A DNA stretch of 48,520 nt from Halobacteriales archaeon QS_9_67_17 (GTDB lineage: Archaea; Halobacteriota; Halobacteria; Halobacteriales; Haloarculaceae): the NCBI GenBank assembly GCA_003023185.1, contig PXSB01000088.1, positions 7,401-55,920 on the forward strand, written 5' to 3'. The notes below the pieces were generated by a model. That model saw only the letters and a list, made by a program, of their open reading frames with translations, was not told the origin of the DNA and did no database searches. This document shows, piece after piece, positions 26,734 to 34,751 of this stretch (positions are counted from its first letter, which is position 1; every line of letters begins with the position of its first letter). Made by a program: the position numbers and the translations under genes.

Positions 26734-26929
26734 GCGCTCTCTCCCGACCGACGCCCCCGGAATGAGCATCGGTGACGCCGACAACACCGAGTGAGTGCGG
26801 CTGCTACCAGTGTGTCCTGTTCAACGAGACACCGCCGTCACCGAGATTTGACGGCAAAGAACCCGGCTCGTTTTATTCCTGCTCTTGAAGTGATTCCAGT
26901 CGGTAGCCTCACTACACAAGCACCCCCCA

Positions 26930-27307
26930 ATGTCAACCACTGACCCCGAGCGGTTCGTGGAGTTCGTCGGCCGAGAGGCCGGGCCCGCGCTCCGGATGGT
27001 GTTGGTTTGCGAGCCCGAGTCGCACCGCGTCGCCTACGCCCGTGACGATCTCCAAGAGCGGTATCGCACCGCAGAGATCGCCGATCTCGCCGCGTACATC
27101 CGCGAGGCCACGGCAGCCGAGATACCGGACAGTATCAGCGCAGTCATCGGCGACCTCGATGCCGTGGTGTTGTGCTACGAGTCGGCGGTCGGCGTCCTGT
27201 TCCCGGTCGGCGACGCCCAAGTGCTCGCCTCGCTGGACCCGACGGCTGCGAGTCAGCTCCACGAGTTTGCCCACTCGTGTCAGGCGTTCCTCGACGAGAT
27301 GCCCTGA
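26930..27307 (+). CDS. conserved haloarchaeal protein, 125 aa, unknown role
   Basis: The protein has an acidic, mixed alpha/beta pattern: VGREAGPALRMVLVCEPESHRVAYARDDL at the N-terminus (given in part as LRMVLVCEPES), DLDAVVLCYESAVGVLFPVG in the middle, and a C-terminal HEFAHSCQAFLDEMP. I recall similar proteins throughout haloarchaea without assigned function. No membrane segment is visible. Its 3' end faces a convergent vapC gene 79 bp away. Confidence 0.7.
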   Translation: MSTTDPERFVEFVGREAGPALRMVLVCEPESHRVAYARDDLQERYRTAEIADLAAYIREATAAEIPDSISAVIGDLDAVVLCYESAVGVLFPVGDAQVLASLDPTAASQLHEFAHSCQAFLDEMP

Positions 27308-27385
27308 GTGCTGTCGCCGCGCTCACGAACGATGCGGTCGTAGATCGCGGGGGCACGACTGTTCACGGCGGAGAGAATGCCACAC

Positions 27386-27781
27386 TCAGTAGGTCTCGAC
27401 CGGTACCCCCAGCGCTTCGAAGTCTTCGACGTTGTCTGTCAGGACCGCGTCGCCGAGGGCGTCGGCCATCGCAGCGATGTATCCGTCGTTTGCCCCGACG
27501 CCGGCGTTTCCCCCGACTTGCTCGTCTGCCGCCGCGAGTAGCTCGCCGGCTGTCCGCGCGATCTCTTCGTCGACGTCGATGCGGGGGTACCCGAGGATGC
27601 GATTTCGCACCTCCTGCTCGGTGGTGTCGCTGCGAGCGGTGGCGATGCCGTAATACGCCTCAGCGACCACTGGCGTCGGCAACCACTGCATCTCGCCGTC
27701 CTCGACGAGTTCCGCGCCCTTCGAGAACGCGCCGGGGTCATCCGCCATCAGATCGAATAGGTACGAGGAGTCGATGATCAT
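27386..27781 (-). CDS. VapC-type PIN ribonuclease toxin
   Basis: The 131-residue protein is a PIN domain: MIIDSSYLFDL with the first catalytic Asp (residue 4), VVAEAYYG with a conserved Glu, and two further acidic sites, GANDGYIAAMA and LTDNVEDF. VapC toxins cut RNA in cells and are neutralised by VapB, encoded just upstream with ATGA overlap. It lies immediately convergent to the 125-aa gene. Confidence 0.9.
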   Translation of the reverse strand: MIIDSSYLFDLMADDPGAFSKGAELVEDGEMQWLPTPVVAEAYYGIATARSDTTEQEVRNRILGYPRIDVDEEIARTAGELLAAADEQVGGNAGVGANDGYIAAMADALGDAVLTDNVEDFEALGVPVETY

Positions 27782-28026
27782 TCGTCTGAATCCTTCCTTT
27801 CGAAGGCGTTGCGAGCGGCATTGAGACGGTCACGGTCGCCTGCCCGGAGCCCTTCGACTGCTTCCTTGGCGTCCTTGGCTTCCTCCTCGGTCAGAAGGCC
27901 CGCAACGTCGCTCGGGTGAGGCCCGCGCGTCATCCGACGCAGCGTCTCCTCCATCGTCTCGTCGTCCTTCTTGTGGGCGTGCAACCACTCGTGATACTCC
28001 TCCGAGACGCGAATGGTTTTGACCAT
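27778..28026 (-). CDS. VapB-type ribbon-helix-helix antitoxin
   Basis: The 82-residue protein starts MVKTIRVSEEYHEWLHAHKK, a ribbon-helix-helix start, then MEETLRRMTRG, and a charged helical tail (LTEEEAKDAKEAVEGLRAGD) typical of toxin-binding segments. Start and stop overlap VapC by four bases. A palindrome-like AT-rich operator sits just before the ATG. Confidence 0.87.
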   Translation of the reverse strand: MVKTIRVSEEYHEWLHAHKKDDETMEETLRRMTRGPHPSDVAGLLTEEEAKDAKEAVEGLRAGDRDRLNAARNAFERKDSDE

Positions 28027-28029
28027 GTG

Positions 28030-28045
28030 ATATACTCGGATATAT
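28030..28045 (-). promoter_or_regulatory. imperfect palindrome/TATA upstream of vapBC
   Basis: The 16 bases atatactcggatatat form an imperfect inverted repeat centred on tcgg, beginning four bases before the vapB start and overlapping the AT-rich promoter region. This is a plausible autoregulatory operator for the VapBC complex; function is inferred from position. Confidence 0.4.
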
Positions 28046-28046
28046 G

Positions 28047-28392
28047 CGATTAAGAGTGTTGTGCCGCCAATTTTCCGATTCGTTGCGGACGCGCGTCTAG
28101 CAGGGACATGTGATCGCACAGATCGTTCAGACTTCTTGGAAGCCGTGACGTGACGGAGGAGAACGGGGCGAGCGTTGACGAGTGAGTTCCGATGTCGACG
28201 TGAAAGCGCGCTGGGTGAGTGCAGCAACTTGACGATCTCACGCTCACGAGGCGTAAGTGAGGGAGGCCGATGCTGGTCCCATACTCTTGGAGCCGTGATT
28301 GCTCCTCAGATACGGGGGACCCCCCGGCTGCCACGGCACGAGCCGGATTTACCTGAGGTTGGTGGTTGTTCAGAGATTCGCTATGTCCGCGA
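28047..28392. other. Intergenic stretch without a supported gene
   Basis: About 345 bp between vapB and the tRNA-derived repeat. Several short frames are open on both strands but none has haloarchaeal acidic composition or a recognisable motif. I looked for a second copy of the 125-aa gene's tail here, by analogy with other insertions in the window, and found no convincing match. Confidence 0.4.
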
Positions 28393-28456
28393 TGGGGCCG
28401 GAGGGATTTTCACCACGGTCGCTCGCTCCACTCGCTCTCTGATTCAAATCCCCCGG
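28393..28456. repeat. tRNA-Trp 3'-end-like palindromic repeat
   Basis: The 17 bases tggggccggagggattt at 28393-28409 are identical to the 3' end region of the tRNA-Trp gene (28496-28512), in the same orientation. A second arm, attcaaatcccccgg (to 28456), is its rough inverted copy, resembling a T-stem and loop. The element lies just downstream of the tRNA. It may be an integration scar or a short mobile palindrome. Confidence 0.6.
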
Positions 28457-28495
28457 ACGCTTCGAACACCGCTCGCGGTGCTCGCGGGTTCTCAG

Positions 28496-28674
28496 TGGGG
28501 CCGGAGGGATTTGAACCCCCGATCGACTGATATCTCCGGTGTGCGCCTCGGGTCTCCAGAGGGTCGTCAACGCGGGCGGTGATCAGCCGGCCGCTCGGTA
28601 TATCAGTCTGGAGTCTCGTCACCGGGCGCGTGGCCTCTGGAGTCAGTCGCCATGCCTGGCTTGGCCACAGCCCC
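28496..28674 (-). tRNA. tRNA-Trp (CCA) with a 105-nt intron
   Basis: Exon 1 (28674-28637) starts GGGGCTGTGGCCAAGCC and ends ACTGACTCCAG with the CCA anticodon; exon 2 (28531-28496) starts ATCAGTCGATCGGGGG, carries TTCAAATCC in the T-arm and closes the acceptor with CGGCCCC and discriminator A. The acceptor, anticodon (ACTGA/TCAGT) and T stems pair. The intron (28636-28532) sits at the canonical 37/38 position. It contains box C-like GTGACGA, internal box D-like CTGA and box C-like TTGACGA, and the segment CCTCTGGAG, complementary to CTCCAGAGG at the anticodon and exon-intron boundary. That is the layout known in Haloferax, where the intron guides 2'-O-methylation of the tRNA. Confidence 0.93.
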
Positions 28675-28760
28675 TCGCTCCTCCGTATGCCGATTCAGGG
28701 TAAAGGGGTTTCGATTCACCCGATCCTGACCGTTATGCAGGCCACTCCCGATACCACGGT

Positions 28761-29105
28761 ATGGCCGAGGAAGTGCCCGTGACGGTCCGCGACGGCGACC
28801 GCGAGGAGACGCTCTCCGTCGAGCGCGGCACGACCCTGCGCCGGGCGCTCCGGGACGCCGACTTCGAGGTGTACGCACCGGCGGCGAAGGTGGCCAACTG
28901 CAGCGGGCGCGGCATCTGTGCGACCTGTGGCGTCCGGGTGTGGGACGGCGCGGGTGAGGAACCCGACGCCGACCACTGGCACGACGCGTTGGCCGCCCGG
29001 TACGGCTACCCGCGGCTGTCGTGTCAGTTGACGGTCGACCAACCGCTGACGGTTGAGCTCATCGAGAAACGCTACTGGGGACAGCTACTGCCGCGCCGGG
29101 AGTGA
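28761..29105 (+). CDS. [2Fe-2S] plant-type ferredoxin
   Basis: The 114-residue protein has a ferredoxin ubiquitin-like fold: VPVTVRDGDREETLSVERGTTLRRALRD, then the cluster loop NCSGRGICATC with three Cys and a late LSCQ Cys (about 47, 53, 56 and 90). It carries single electrons in the cytoplasm. The short acidic sequence and C-terminal YWGQLLPRRE suit a haloarchaeal ferredoxin-like protein, though it is not the main ferredoxin with the long N-terminal extension. It ends just before the left end of the integrated element. Confidence 0.87.
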   Translation: MAEEVPVTVRDGDREETLSVERGTTLRRALRDADFEVYAPAAKVANCSGRGICATCGVRVWDGAGEEPDADHWHDALAARYGYPRLSCQLTVDQPLTVELIEKRYWGQLLPRRE

Positions 29106-29201
29106 TTAGGATTCGGCGTCGCTCCACGAACAGTCCTGACATTTGTAGCCGGTGACGCTCGGCATGTAGCCGACGGCGAGGACGCTGCCGTCACACTCCG
29201 G
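29106..29201 (-). repeat. displaced 3' end of the DUF5795 gene (left element boundary)
   Basis: On the minus strand this piece encodes CPECDGSVLAVGYMPSVT, then GYKCQDCSWSDAES and a stop, the C-terminal half of the DUF5795 protein at 33144-33368. DNA of 29119-29201 matches 33157-33251 apart from one base and a 12-base deletion in the tandem ggtgac region. It has no start of its own. It marks the far end of a 4-kb inserted element and probably is the original gene tail. Confidence 0.85.
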
Positions 29202-29351
29202 GCAGTCGCTCCGCGCAGCATTCGATTGCGGGAGCACGCAGATCTCCAATTCGGGCTTGAGCGGGCTGCTCGCCCACTGAATCGGGGGGATACGTTTGTC
29301 GGGAATCCGACGATTCGAGTTCATCAGCGGTTCGTCATGTAATTCGATAAA

Positions 29352-30175
29352 ATGAAGACTTTCCCGAAGTCGCAGATTCTCCGGTTTACTGAGAAGGCCA
29401 TCCATTTGGCACGCCGAGCTGTCTCTCAATACTCCTCGAAGTTCTCCAAACACCGCTATACACTCCCGCAGCACGTAGCTCTGCTGTATCTCAAAGTTCG
29501 GAAGAACACGACCTATCGTGGTCTGCCCGATGAGTTGATTGAGATGCCACACATCCGTCATGTTCTTGTGTTAACAAACTTCCTACGGCATCAATACTCT
29601 GTAAGGCGCTTAATCGGCTTAATATGGCTGTATGGCGTGTCATATTGACTCTCTCAGCGACGCTACTCCCGACGAGTGAGATTGTTGGAGTTGATGCGTC
29701 AGGGTTCAACCGGAGTCACGCTTCAAAACATTACACGAAACGAGCTGAAGTCACGATTCAGCAGCTCAAGGTGACACTGTTGGTCAATACGAAAGTGAAC
29801 GCCATCCTTAATTTACACACGACGGCGACACGAAAACACGATAGCCAGATTGCGCCGTCGTTGATCAACCGCAACCCCGAGAATATCGACATCCCGCTCG
29901 GTAACAAAGGGTACGACGACCAGAAAATCAGACGGCCTGCCCGTCACCACGAGATTCGCCTACTGATCAAGTACCGTGAGTTCACATCGCTCCACAAGAC
30001 ATGGAACGTACGCTTAGACCCTGATCTCTACGGCCAGCGGAGTCAATCCGAGACTGTGAACTCAACACTCAATCGGAAGTACGGTGCGTTCGTCCGGTCA
30101 TGACGCCGGTGGAAACAGTTCCGTGAACTTACCATCGCCTGTCTCGTTCATAATATCGACCGCTACTCTGAGCGG
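29352..30175 (+). pseudogene. IS5-type (ISH) transposase remnant
   Basis: Two frames join to a haloarchaeal IS5-family transposase: MKTFPKSQILRFTEKAIHLARRA and KVRKNTTYRGLPDELIEMP from the first, then MAVWRVILTLSATLLPT, VGVDASGFNRSHASKHYTKRAE (DDE first Asp), GNKGYDDQKIRR (second Asp) and GQRSQSETVNST (the Glu region) from the second. The frame breaks near 29585-29625, where expected residues are missing, and a TGA at 30101-30103 cuts the end (RS then RRWKQF). Inactive. It lies in the decayed element, and no clean terminal inverted repeats were found. Confidence 0.85.
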
Positions 30176-30377
30176 TTAATGCAACTGCTTCGACTCAGAA
30201 CTCAGACCGCAGAAACAGCTAGCCGAGGATGCTTTGTGAGGTACAGAATGCGAAGTTACCGCCTCTGTTTTATCAACTCTCATAAAGTTTGAGACCACCG
30301 TGCAAGACATAGAGGCTGTACGCAGCACTGTCAACGAGGGTTCACCGACGGTAACTACAGCACGACAGAGCATGTCT

Positions 30378-31034
30378 TCAAATGCTTTCGCGGACACCGT
30401 ATTCCTGTAGTATATTGATTTCGTCGCGGAGATACGATTGGAAGATGTTACCTATTAACACACTGGCTCCGAGATAGGCGATGATGCACATGATCTTGTA
30501 TAAGACAGCATACCCAGTCATGTCCACATATGACAGCACAAGCGACGGTATACAGAGGATCGCGGTCGCAATCATGTGAAACGAAAGTGAATAGAGCGGA
30601 TCGTCCGGTCCGAAATGCTGCATCATCAGATCGTACTCGTTGACCTCTAAAATCGGCAATACCATCCAGAACACGCTGATGACGACTGCCAAGATGACGC
30701 CCGAAAGACTGCTCTCGGATAGCACGGTTAGTACGAGTACCAATCCAAGCAGCAGGGAATTGAACGCGTGGATATGATTGAAGCGACCGAACCTCGGCTC
30801 GGCACCACCATTGACTTCGGTTCCCTTCTGCTGAGAGGCTTTCTCACCCGGCGACAGAGAAAGGTCAAAGAGTGGTCGTAGGACCGCTTCAACAGGGCCA
30901 CCTTGGAGTAGGTACACCTCCGAATGGACCTCGTTCGATACTTCGACAATCTTGATTTGCCGCGATACGTCAGTCATTGTTATAGTCACCAGCAATAGCA
31001 ATGGCACTAACAGGGAGATATTAATGTCAACCAT
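30378..31034 (-). CDS. multi-spanning membrane protein, 218 aa, unrecognised
   Basis: The protein is hydrophobic with a first span at about 4-20 (ISLLVPLLLLVTITM), a cytoplasmic or external region with acidic and polar residues at about 21-90, and four more spans at about 92-110, 113-130, 150-170 and 178-200. Codon use is AT-rich compared with the core genome, in keeping with a foreign element. No family is recognised. It lies between the transposase remnant and other decayed genes. The preceding 200 bp (30176-30377) hold nothing I can place beyond an extension of the transposase frame. Confidence 0.6.
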   Translation of the reverse strand: MVDINISLLVPLLLLVTITMTDVSRQIKIVEVSNEVHSEVYLLQGGPVEAVLRPLFDLSLSPGEKASQQKGTEVNGGAEPRFGRFNHIHAFNSLLLGLVLVLTVLSESSLSGVILAVVISVFWMVLPILEVNEYDLMMQHFGPDDPLYSLSFHMIATAILCIPSLVLSYVDMTGYAVLYKIMCIIAYLGASVLIGNIFQSYLRDEINILQEYGVRESI

Positions 31035-31097
31035 ACCCGGTTATCAGAAGCGAATGTAATAAATTTCGGTCAATCGCTGAATCAGAAGCTCGACGAG

Positions 31098-31211
31098 ATG
31101 GATGCCGACGAGTCCGAGCATCACGAGATCGTGATGGAACGGCTCGACGAACTCATTCTTTACCTCGACGACGAAGACGCCCTCAAGTTCGAGTGGGACG
31201 ATCTCGAGTAG
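31098..31211 (+). pseudogene. truncated small acidic ORF in the element
   Basis: From the ATG at 31098 the frame reads MDADESEHHEIVMERLDELIL, then LYLDDEDALKFEWDDLE and a stop. It is very acidic and helical, as haloarchaeal proteins are. The frame stays open upstream (LNQKLDE) without a clear start, so this is probably the 3' end of a longer gene cut off when the neighbouring membrane gene was brought in. Unrecognised. Confidence 0.4.
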
Positions 31212-31398
31212 TTCACGAGTCCCCGATGAGACTGCCCATGGCCGGGTGGACGAGGGTGCCGATAGGCTCAGGATCAGATGGACGATGCTTGTCCCCATCG
31301 TACGCACCGCTTCCCCCTTCCTCGGTTGGCACAGTGGAGGGGAGGCGCGAGCACCGCTCGCGCCACCGCGCCCGCAGTACCGTTCCTGTCGCAGCGAT

Positions 31399-31752
31399 TC
31401 ACTCCTCTGTCTCAAACGAGTCCAAGACATCGACAGCGTCGAGCATCGCGACGATCACGTCGGCGTTCATGTGTTGGAGTTGCTGGGCGCCCAGGTAGAG
31501 ACACAGTGGCTATACGTGGCGGTTCTTCTCGACATTGAGCTTCTCGTCGCGGTTGAAGTGAAGCTCAGTTTCAACGTGCATGCGCACGTCGCCGAGCATT
31601 TCACGGCGATCCTCGCGCAGATAGAACGTTTTATGATTCCTATCTGTCACTGGCCCATCATAGTTGGATGACGCATCTGACTCATCATCGTCGAATGACT
31701 CTTCCGACTCCTGATTCGGCGGTGGCGTCTCTGAATTATGATTCCCACTCAT
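31399..31752 (-). pseudogene. plasmid-type acidic protein with a stop codon (DUF8160-like)
   Basis: In one frame the sequence reads MSGNHNSETPPPNQ, an acidic DESEESFDD-type linker, HKTFYLREDRREMLGDVRMHVE, then KLNVEKNRHV, a TAG, and PLCLYLGAQQLQHMNADVIVAMLDAVDVLD to the end at 31399. Similar haloarchaeal plasmid proteins (near parA, from memory) have KNRHxYP at this point, so the TAG (about 31510) replaces a Tyr codon. The gene is dead or has one substitution. It suggests the element was once plasmid-derived. Confidence 0.55.
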
Positions 31753-31887
31753 GCTTTCACGATGAGGTACAGCACCGGGGGAAAATTTAAGACATTATTA
31801 GTATATATCGATATCGTTAATTATTCCCAAAACGCGTTCTCGTTAGCATCGCCCGACTGTGGTAGGAGGCGAAGGGAGGCCGGCCCC

Positions 31888-32994
31888 CTACTTGAGGTTC
31901 TCGAGAGTCTCCCGCCGTCGTTCCGGTAGCGACTGATCGTAGCGAGCTGTCGTCTCGATGTTCTTGTGTCGCAGTTGCTCGCGCGCAGTACTGAGATTCG
32001 CCTCGTCGATGAGCCCAGTCGCCAATCCCCGTCGGATCGAATACTACGTCACCTGTCGGTTTGCCGTGTCGATCCCAGCGATCTCACAGAGCTGATTCAT
32101 GAGATACGAGAGCGAGCGACTGGTGTAGGGGTTCCCTTTGGTAGTGATCCACAGGGTGTCAGTGCTGTCGTAGGCTTCTATGGCTTCGCGCTGTGCCAGC
32201 CACCGTTCCAGAAGTTCAGCTATCCGCGCGCTGATTACGGGCGCCCACGCGTCGTTCCCCTTCGATGATTGCTCGCGTGCGATGCGTAGCACGCAGGCGT
32301 TGGTATCTACCCAGTTGACGACTGCGCGCTCAACCTCGATAGGCCTGAGGCCGGTATCCAGCGAGGTTGCGACGAGCGAGGGAATCTTCCAGCCGTTCGC
32401 GCGCTCCCGGTGCTCCAGCCCGACGGCGTCCTTTGGGATAGTGAATCGGCTCGCGAGATACGCTTTGTACCGATCTCGCTCTGCAGGCGTGTAGCTGTTG
32501 TAGTTCGGGATCGTCCCGTACTCGAGACTCGCCTCTCGGATGTCCCGCCGCTCCTGCTTCGTCAGATAGTCGCCATCGCTGGCTTCCCCACCGCTGGCGG
32601 TGAAGGTGAGCTCTGGCTTCCAGGCCGACTCGTCGTGCCTGTGCTCACGCCAGCGATACAGCGTATGGAGCGCCTTCTGGATGTGCGCCTTCGTACTCTG
32701 TGCGTATTCGGCGAGCGCGACTTCCCGCGTGTAGTCGTCTGCGTCATCGTGAGAGACGGAGAGGGTGTATCCTCGTTGCTCTCACACCCACTCGTAGAAG
32801 TCGTTGACTCGGTAGTGCCGGACGTTCATCGTCGATTCCGAGTACCCAGTGCCCGTCTGCGGAGACTTCCCCTGAGTGAGGCACCACGTTAGCCACTCCC
32901 GTCGGTGATGTTTGTAGTCCTCGTGCTGTCGTTGGTTAAGATACGTTTCCGTGCCGTGTGGAATCAGTCGAATTCCCTTGATCTGATCGGACAT
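31888..32994 (-). pseudogene. tyrosine recombinase (integrase) with two in-frame stops
   Basis: A single 369-codon frame encodes an integrase, broken only by two stops: TGA (32782-32784) after NDFYEWV and TAG after TANRQVT (about 32046). The intact stretches show the core-binding domain and the catalytic domain: LDTGLRPIEVERA with the first Arg, YSIRRGLATG in the HxxR region, LRHKNIETTARYDQ with the R-H-K block and nucleophile Tyr. In related integrases both stop positions are Trp, so TGG became TGA and TAG. It ends about 150 bp from the intact DUF5795 tail, as an integrase beside its att site would. Confidence 0.88.
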
Positions 32995-33143
32995 TGTGTC
33001 ACTGTCGCGTAGAACAGCCGTAATCGCCCGACAATGCGGTATTCTCGGGAGTACAGTGTTCGTGGCTGGCTCTACACGCTTTCTTGCAGTGACACCGCCA
33101 GATAGACACAAATCGTCGGTACGAGGGCTTGAAAGCTCGATTT

Positions 33144-33368
33144 CTAGTCCTCTCGTTCGCTCCACGAACAGTCCTGACACTTGTAGCCGGTGACGAACGC
33201 GGTGACGCTCGGCATGTAGCCGACGGCGAGGACGCTGCCGTCACACTCCGGACACGTGCGGTCGGCGTCCTCGATAGGTTCGGCGTCCATCACGCTCTCG
33301 CCTTCGATCAGCTCGGCGAGCTTCTTCGGCGTCACCATCCGCCCCTCGACGACGCGATTGTCGGCCAT
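33144..33368 (-). CDS. DUF5795-family zinc-ribbon protein
   Basis: The 74-residue protein starts MADNRVVEGRMVTPKKLAELIEGE and ends with a zinc ribbon: CPECDGSVLAVGYMPSV, then GYKCQDCSW (CxxC and CxxC). I know the family only from haloarchaea, without a function; the ribbon suggests nucleic-acid or protein binding. Its C-terminal half is duplicated at 29106-29201, so the 3' end here (SWSERED) came with the inserted element while the original tail was pushed 4 kb away. It neighbours DUF5794 as in other haloarchaea. Confidence 0.85.
   Translation of the reverse strand: MADNRVVEGRMVTPKKLAELIEGESVMDAEPIEDADRTCPECDGSVLAVGYMPSVTAFVTGYKCQDCSWSERED
33157..33251 (-). repeat. DUF5795 3'-end repeat (right element boundary)
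   Basis: This 95-base block inside the DUF5795 gene is repeated at 29119-29201 with a 12-base deletion and one mismatch. Both copies are in the same orientation. The two bracket the element that carries the integrase and transposase remnants, and fit attL and attR of an integration into the gene's 3' end. Confidence 0.8.
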
Positions 33369-33451
33369 GTGCGTAGCGGGTGAGCGACGCCCCTAAGCGT
33401 TGCCGTCGCGCGACGAGCGACGGGCCGAAGTCCCCGGCGCGAGGCGACCTG

Positions 33452-34354
33452 TCACAGCCACGGGGCGCGGTCGGGGTCAGTCGAGCGGTCGGAGTCGCTG
33501 GATTCGCCGTCCGACCCCGGCGGCTCCGCCTCCTCGTCGCCGCCGTCGGCCAGTGCCCCGTCGACCGGGTCGGTGCCGGGCGTCGTCTCCCGATCCGGGT
33601 GGTCGACCGGCACCGTCCCCGCGTCGTCGCCCGGGTCGAGCGAGAGCAGCGACGTGACGCCGAAGACGGCGAGCGCGAGCGGGACGTTCGCCTCGATGAC
33701 CCCGAGGATCGACAGCGGGAGCACGCCCAGCGCGACCGCACTGCCGAACCGGAAGCGGTCGAGGTCGACGTTGCCGCGGAGCCACGGGCCGAAGACTGCC
33801 GCACCGAGTGCGAAGACGACCCCCATACCCGCCGCGGCCACACCTCGAACCACGTCCATCGGGTCGGCGACGAGGACGAACTCGAAGCCGGCCGGCTGGA
33901 GCGAGGCGATCAGGCCCAAGCCGACGATGACGCCGGGCGAGGGGAGATACTCGCCGACGGTCGCCGAGGCCGTCTTCGCGGCGATGGCGAGGATCACCAG
34001 CGCGGCGAACCGCTCGAAGATGGCGATGTTCAGCATCGTTGCGATAGTGGGCGCGAGCGCCGCCTCGACGGCCGCGATGACCACCACCACCGCGCCCACG
34101 GCGAGGACGGAGGTCACCTGCTCGCGGCGAGTGCCCTCCATCTCAGCCAGCACGACCGCGAGGGTGGCCGACCCGCCGAACACGAGCAGGCCGACCTCGA
34201 TGATACCGAGCGGTGACGCGAGCGCGCCAGCGAGGATGAGGGCCGGGAAGATGCCGTCGACGAGCGGCAGCGCCATGACGGTAGCGAGGAGCCGCGTCCC
34301 CTCGCCCACCTGCTGCTCAAGGCGGACGGCAACCGGATGTTGCGAGACGCTCAT
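33452..34354 (-). CDS. DUF5794-family membrane protein
   Basis: The 300-residue protein has about seven predicted membrane segments between residues 25 and 245 (LLATVMALPLVDGIFPALIL, IIEVGLLVFGGSATLAVVLA, SVLAVGAVVVVIAAVEAA and so on), then a Pro/Asp-rich acidic tail. I recall it as the haloarchaeal DUF5794 family, of unknown role, found next to DUF5795. The stop of a small upstream ORF touches its start (TGAATG), suggesting coupling. It lies divergent to guaB. Confidence 0.82.
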   Translation of the reverse strand: MSVSQHPVAVRLEQQVGEGTRLLATVMALPLVDGIFPALILAGALASPLGIIEVGLLVFGGSATLAVVLAEMEGTRREQVTSVLAVGAVVVVIAAVEAALAPTIATMLNIAIFERFAALVILAIAAKTASATVGEYLPSPGVIVGLGLIASLQPAGFEFVLVADPMDVVRGVAAAGMGVVFALGAAVFGPWLRGNVDLDRFRFGSAVALGVLPLSILGVIEANVPLALAVFGVTSLLSLDPGDDAGTVPVDHPDRETTPGTDPVDGALADGGDEEAEPPGSDGESSDSDRSTDPDRAPWL

Positions 34355-34540
34355 TCAGGGGGAGTGGCGATACCCCGTCGCCTGTGGGTGGTTTGCGTCA
34401 CGATGGCCCCGTGGGTGTTCCCCGTTGAACTTGAGCCAATCGAACGCGAACCAAGCCGCAAAGTTCCATGTTTTCGAGTTGCCGGAGGCGGTGCTCGGCT
34501 GGCCGGCAATGCGCGATGCGATGGAACCTGCGGCGTCCAT
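34355..34540 (-). CDS. small ORF directly upstream of the DUF5794 gene, 61 aa
   Basis: The ATG at 34540 is followed by MDAAGSIASRIAGQPST, then TWNFAAWFAFDWLKFNGEHP and a His-rich end, and its TGA is immediately followed by the DUF5794 ATG. A TATA-like block (minus strand, about 34559-34571) lies 19-31 bp before the start. Promoter spacing and stop/start contact favour translation, but the composition is unusual and I know no relative. The rest of the 34541-34751 gap holds only the guaB promoter region. Confidence 0.45.
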   Translation of the reverse strand: MDAAGSIASRIAGQPSTASGNSKTWNFAAWFAFDWLKFNGEHPRGHRDANHPQATGYRHSP

Positions 34541-34751
34541 ACCCGTATTGACTGTTGGATTTATCATAAACGTTGCGTGGGAGGCCGGCACAGACCGCCG
34601 CGAAACGACCGCGTAACCGCTGTCCGGGCACTAAACTCGCACTGTGCTGTACGAACGTACAGATCGCCGACGAAAAGCTGTTCCCACGACGCATTCCGGC
34701 CGGTCGCGCGTCACTCGGAACGCTTTTGATTCGGGCGATTACACCGTTTAT

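Noticed and set aside
28047-28392. A displaced tail of the 125-aa gene marking a VapBC insertion
   Set aside because: A weak SDFLE-like resemblance near 28130 is no better than chance, so this locus is not counted with the four gene-tail insertions.
31888-32994. Pyrrolysine or selenocysteine readthrough of the integrase stops
   Set aside because: The stops replace Trp residues in my recollection of the family, and no recoding signal or tRNA was seen in this window; pseudogene decay is simpler.
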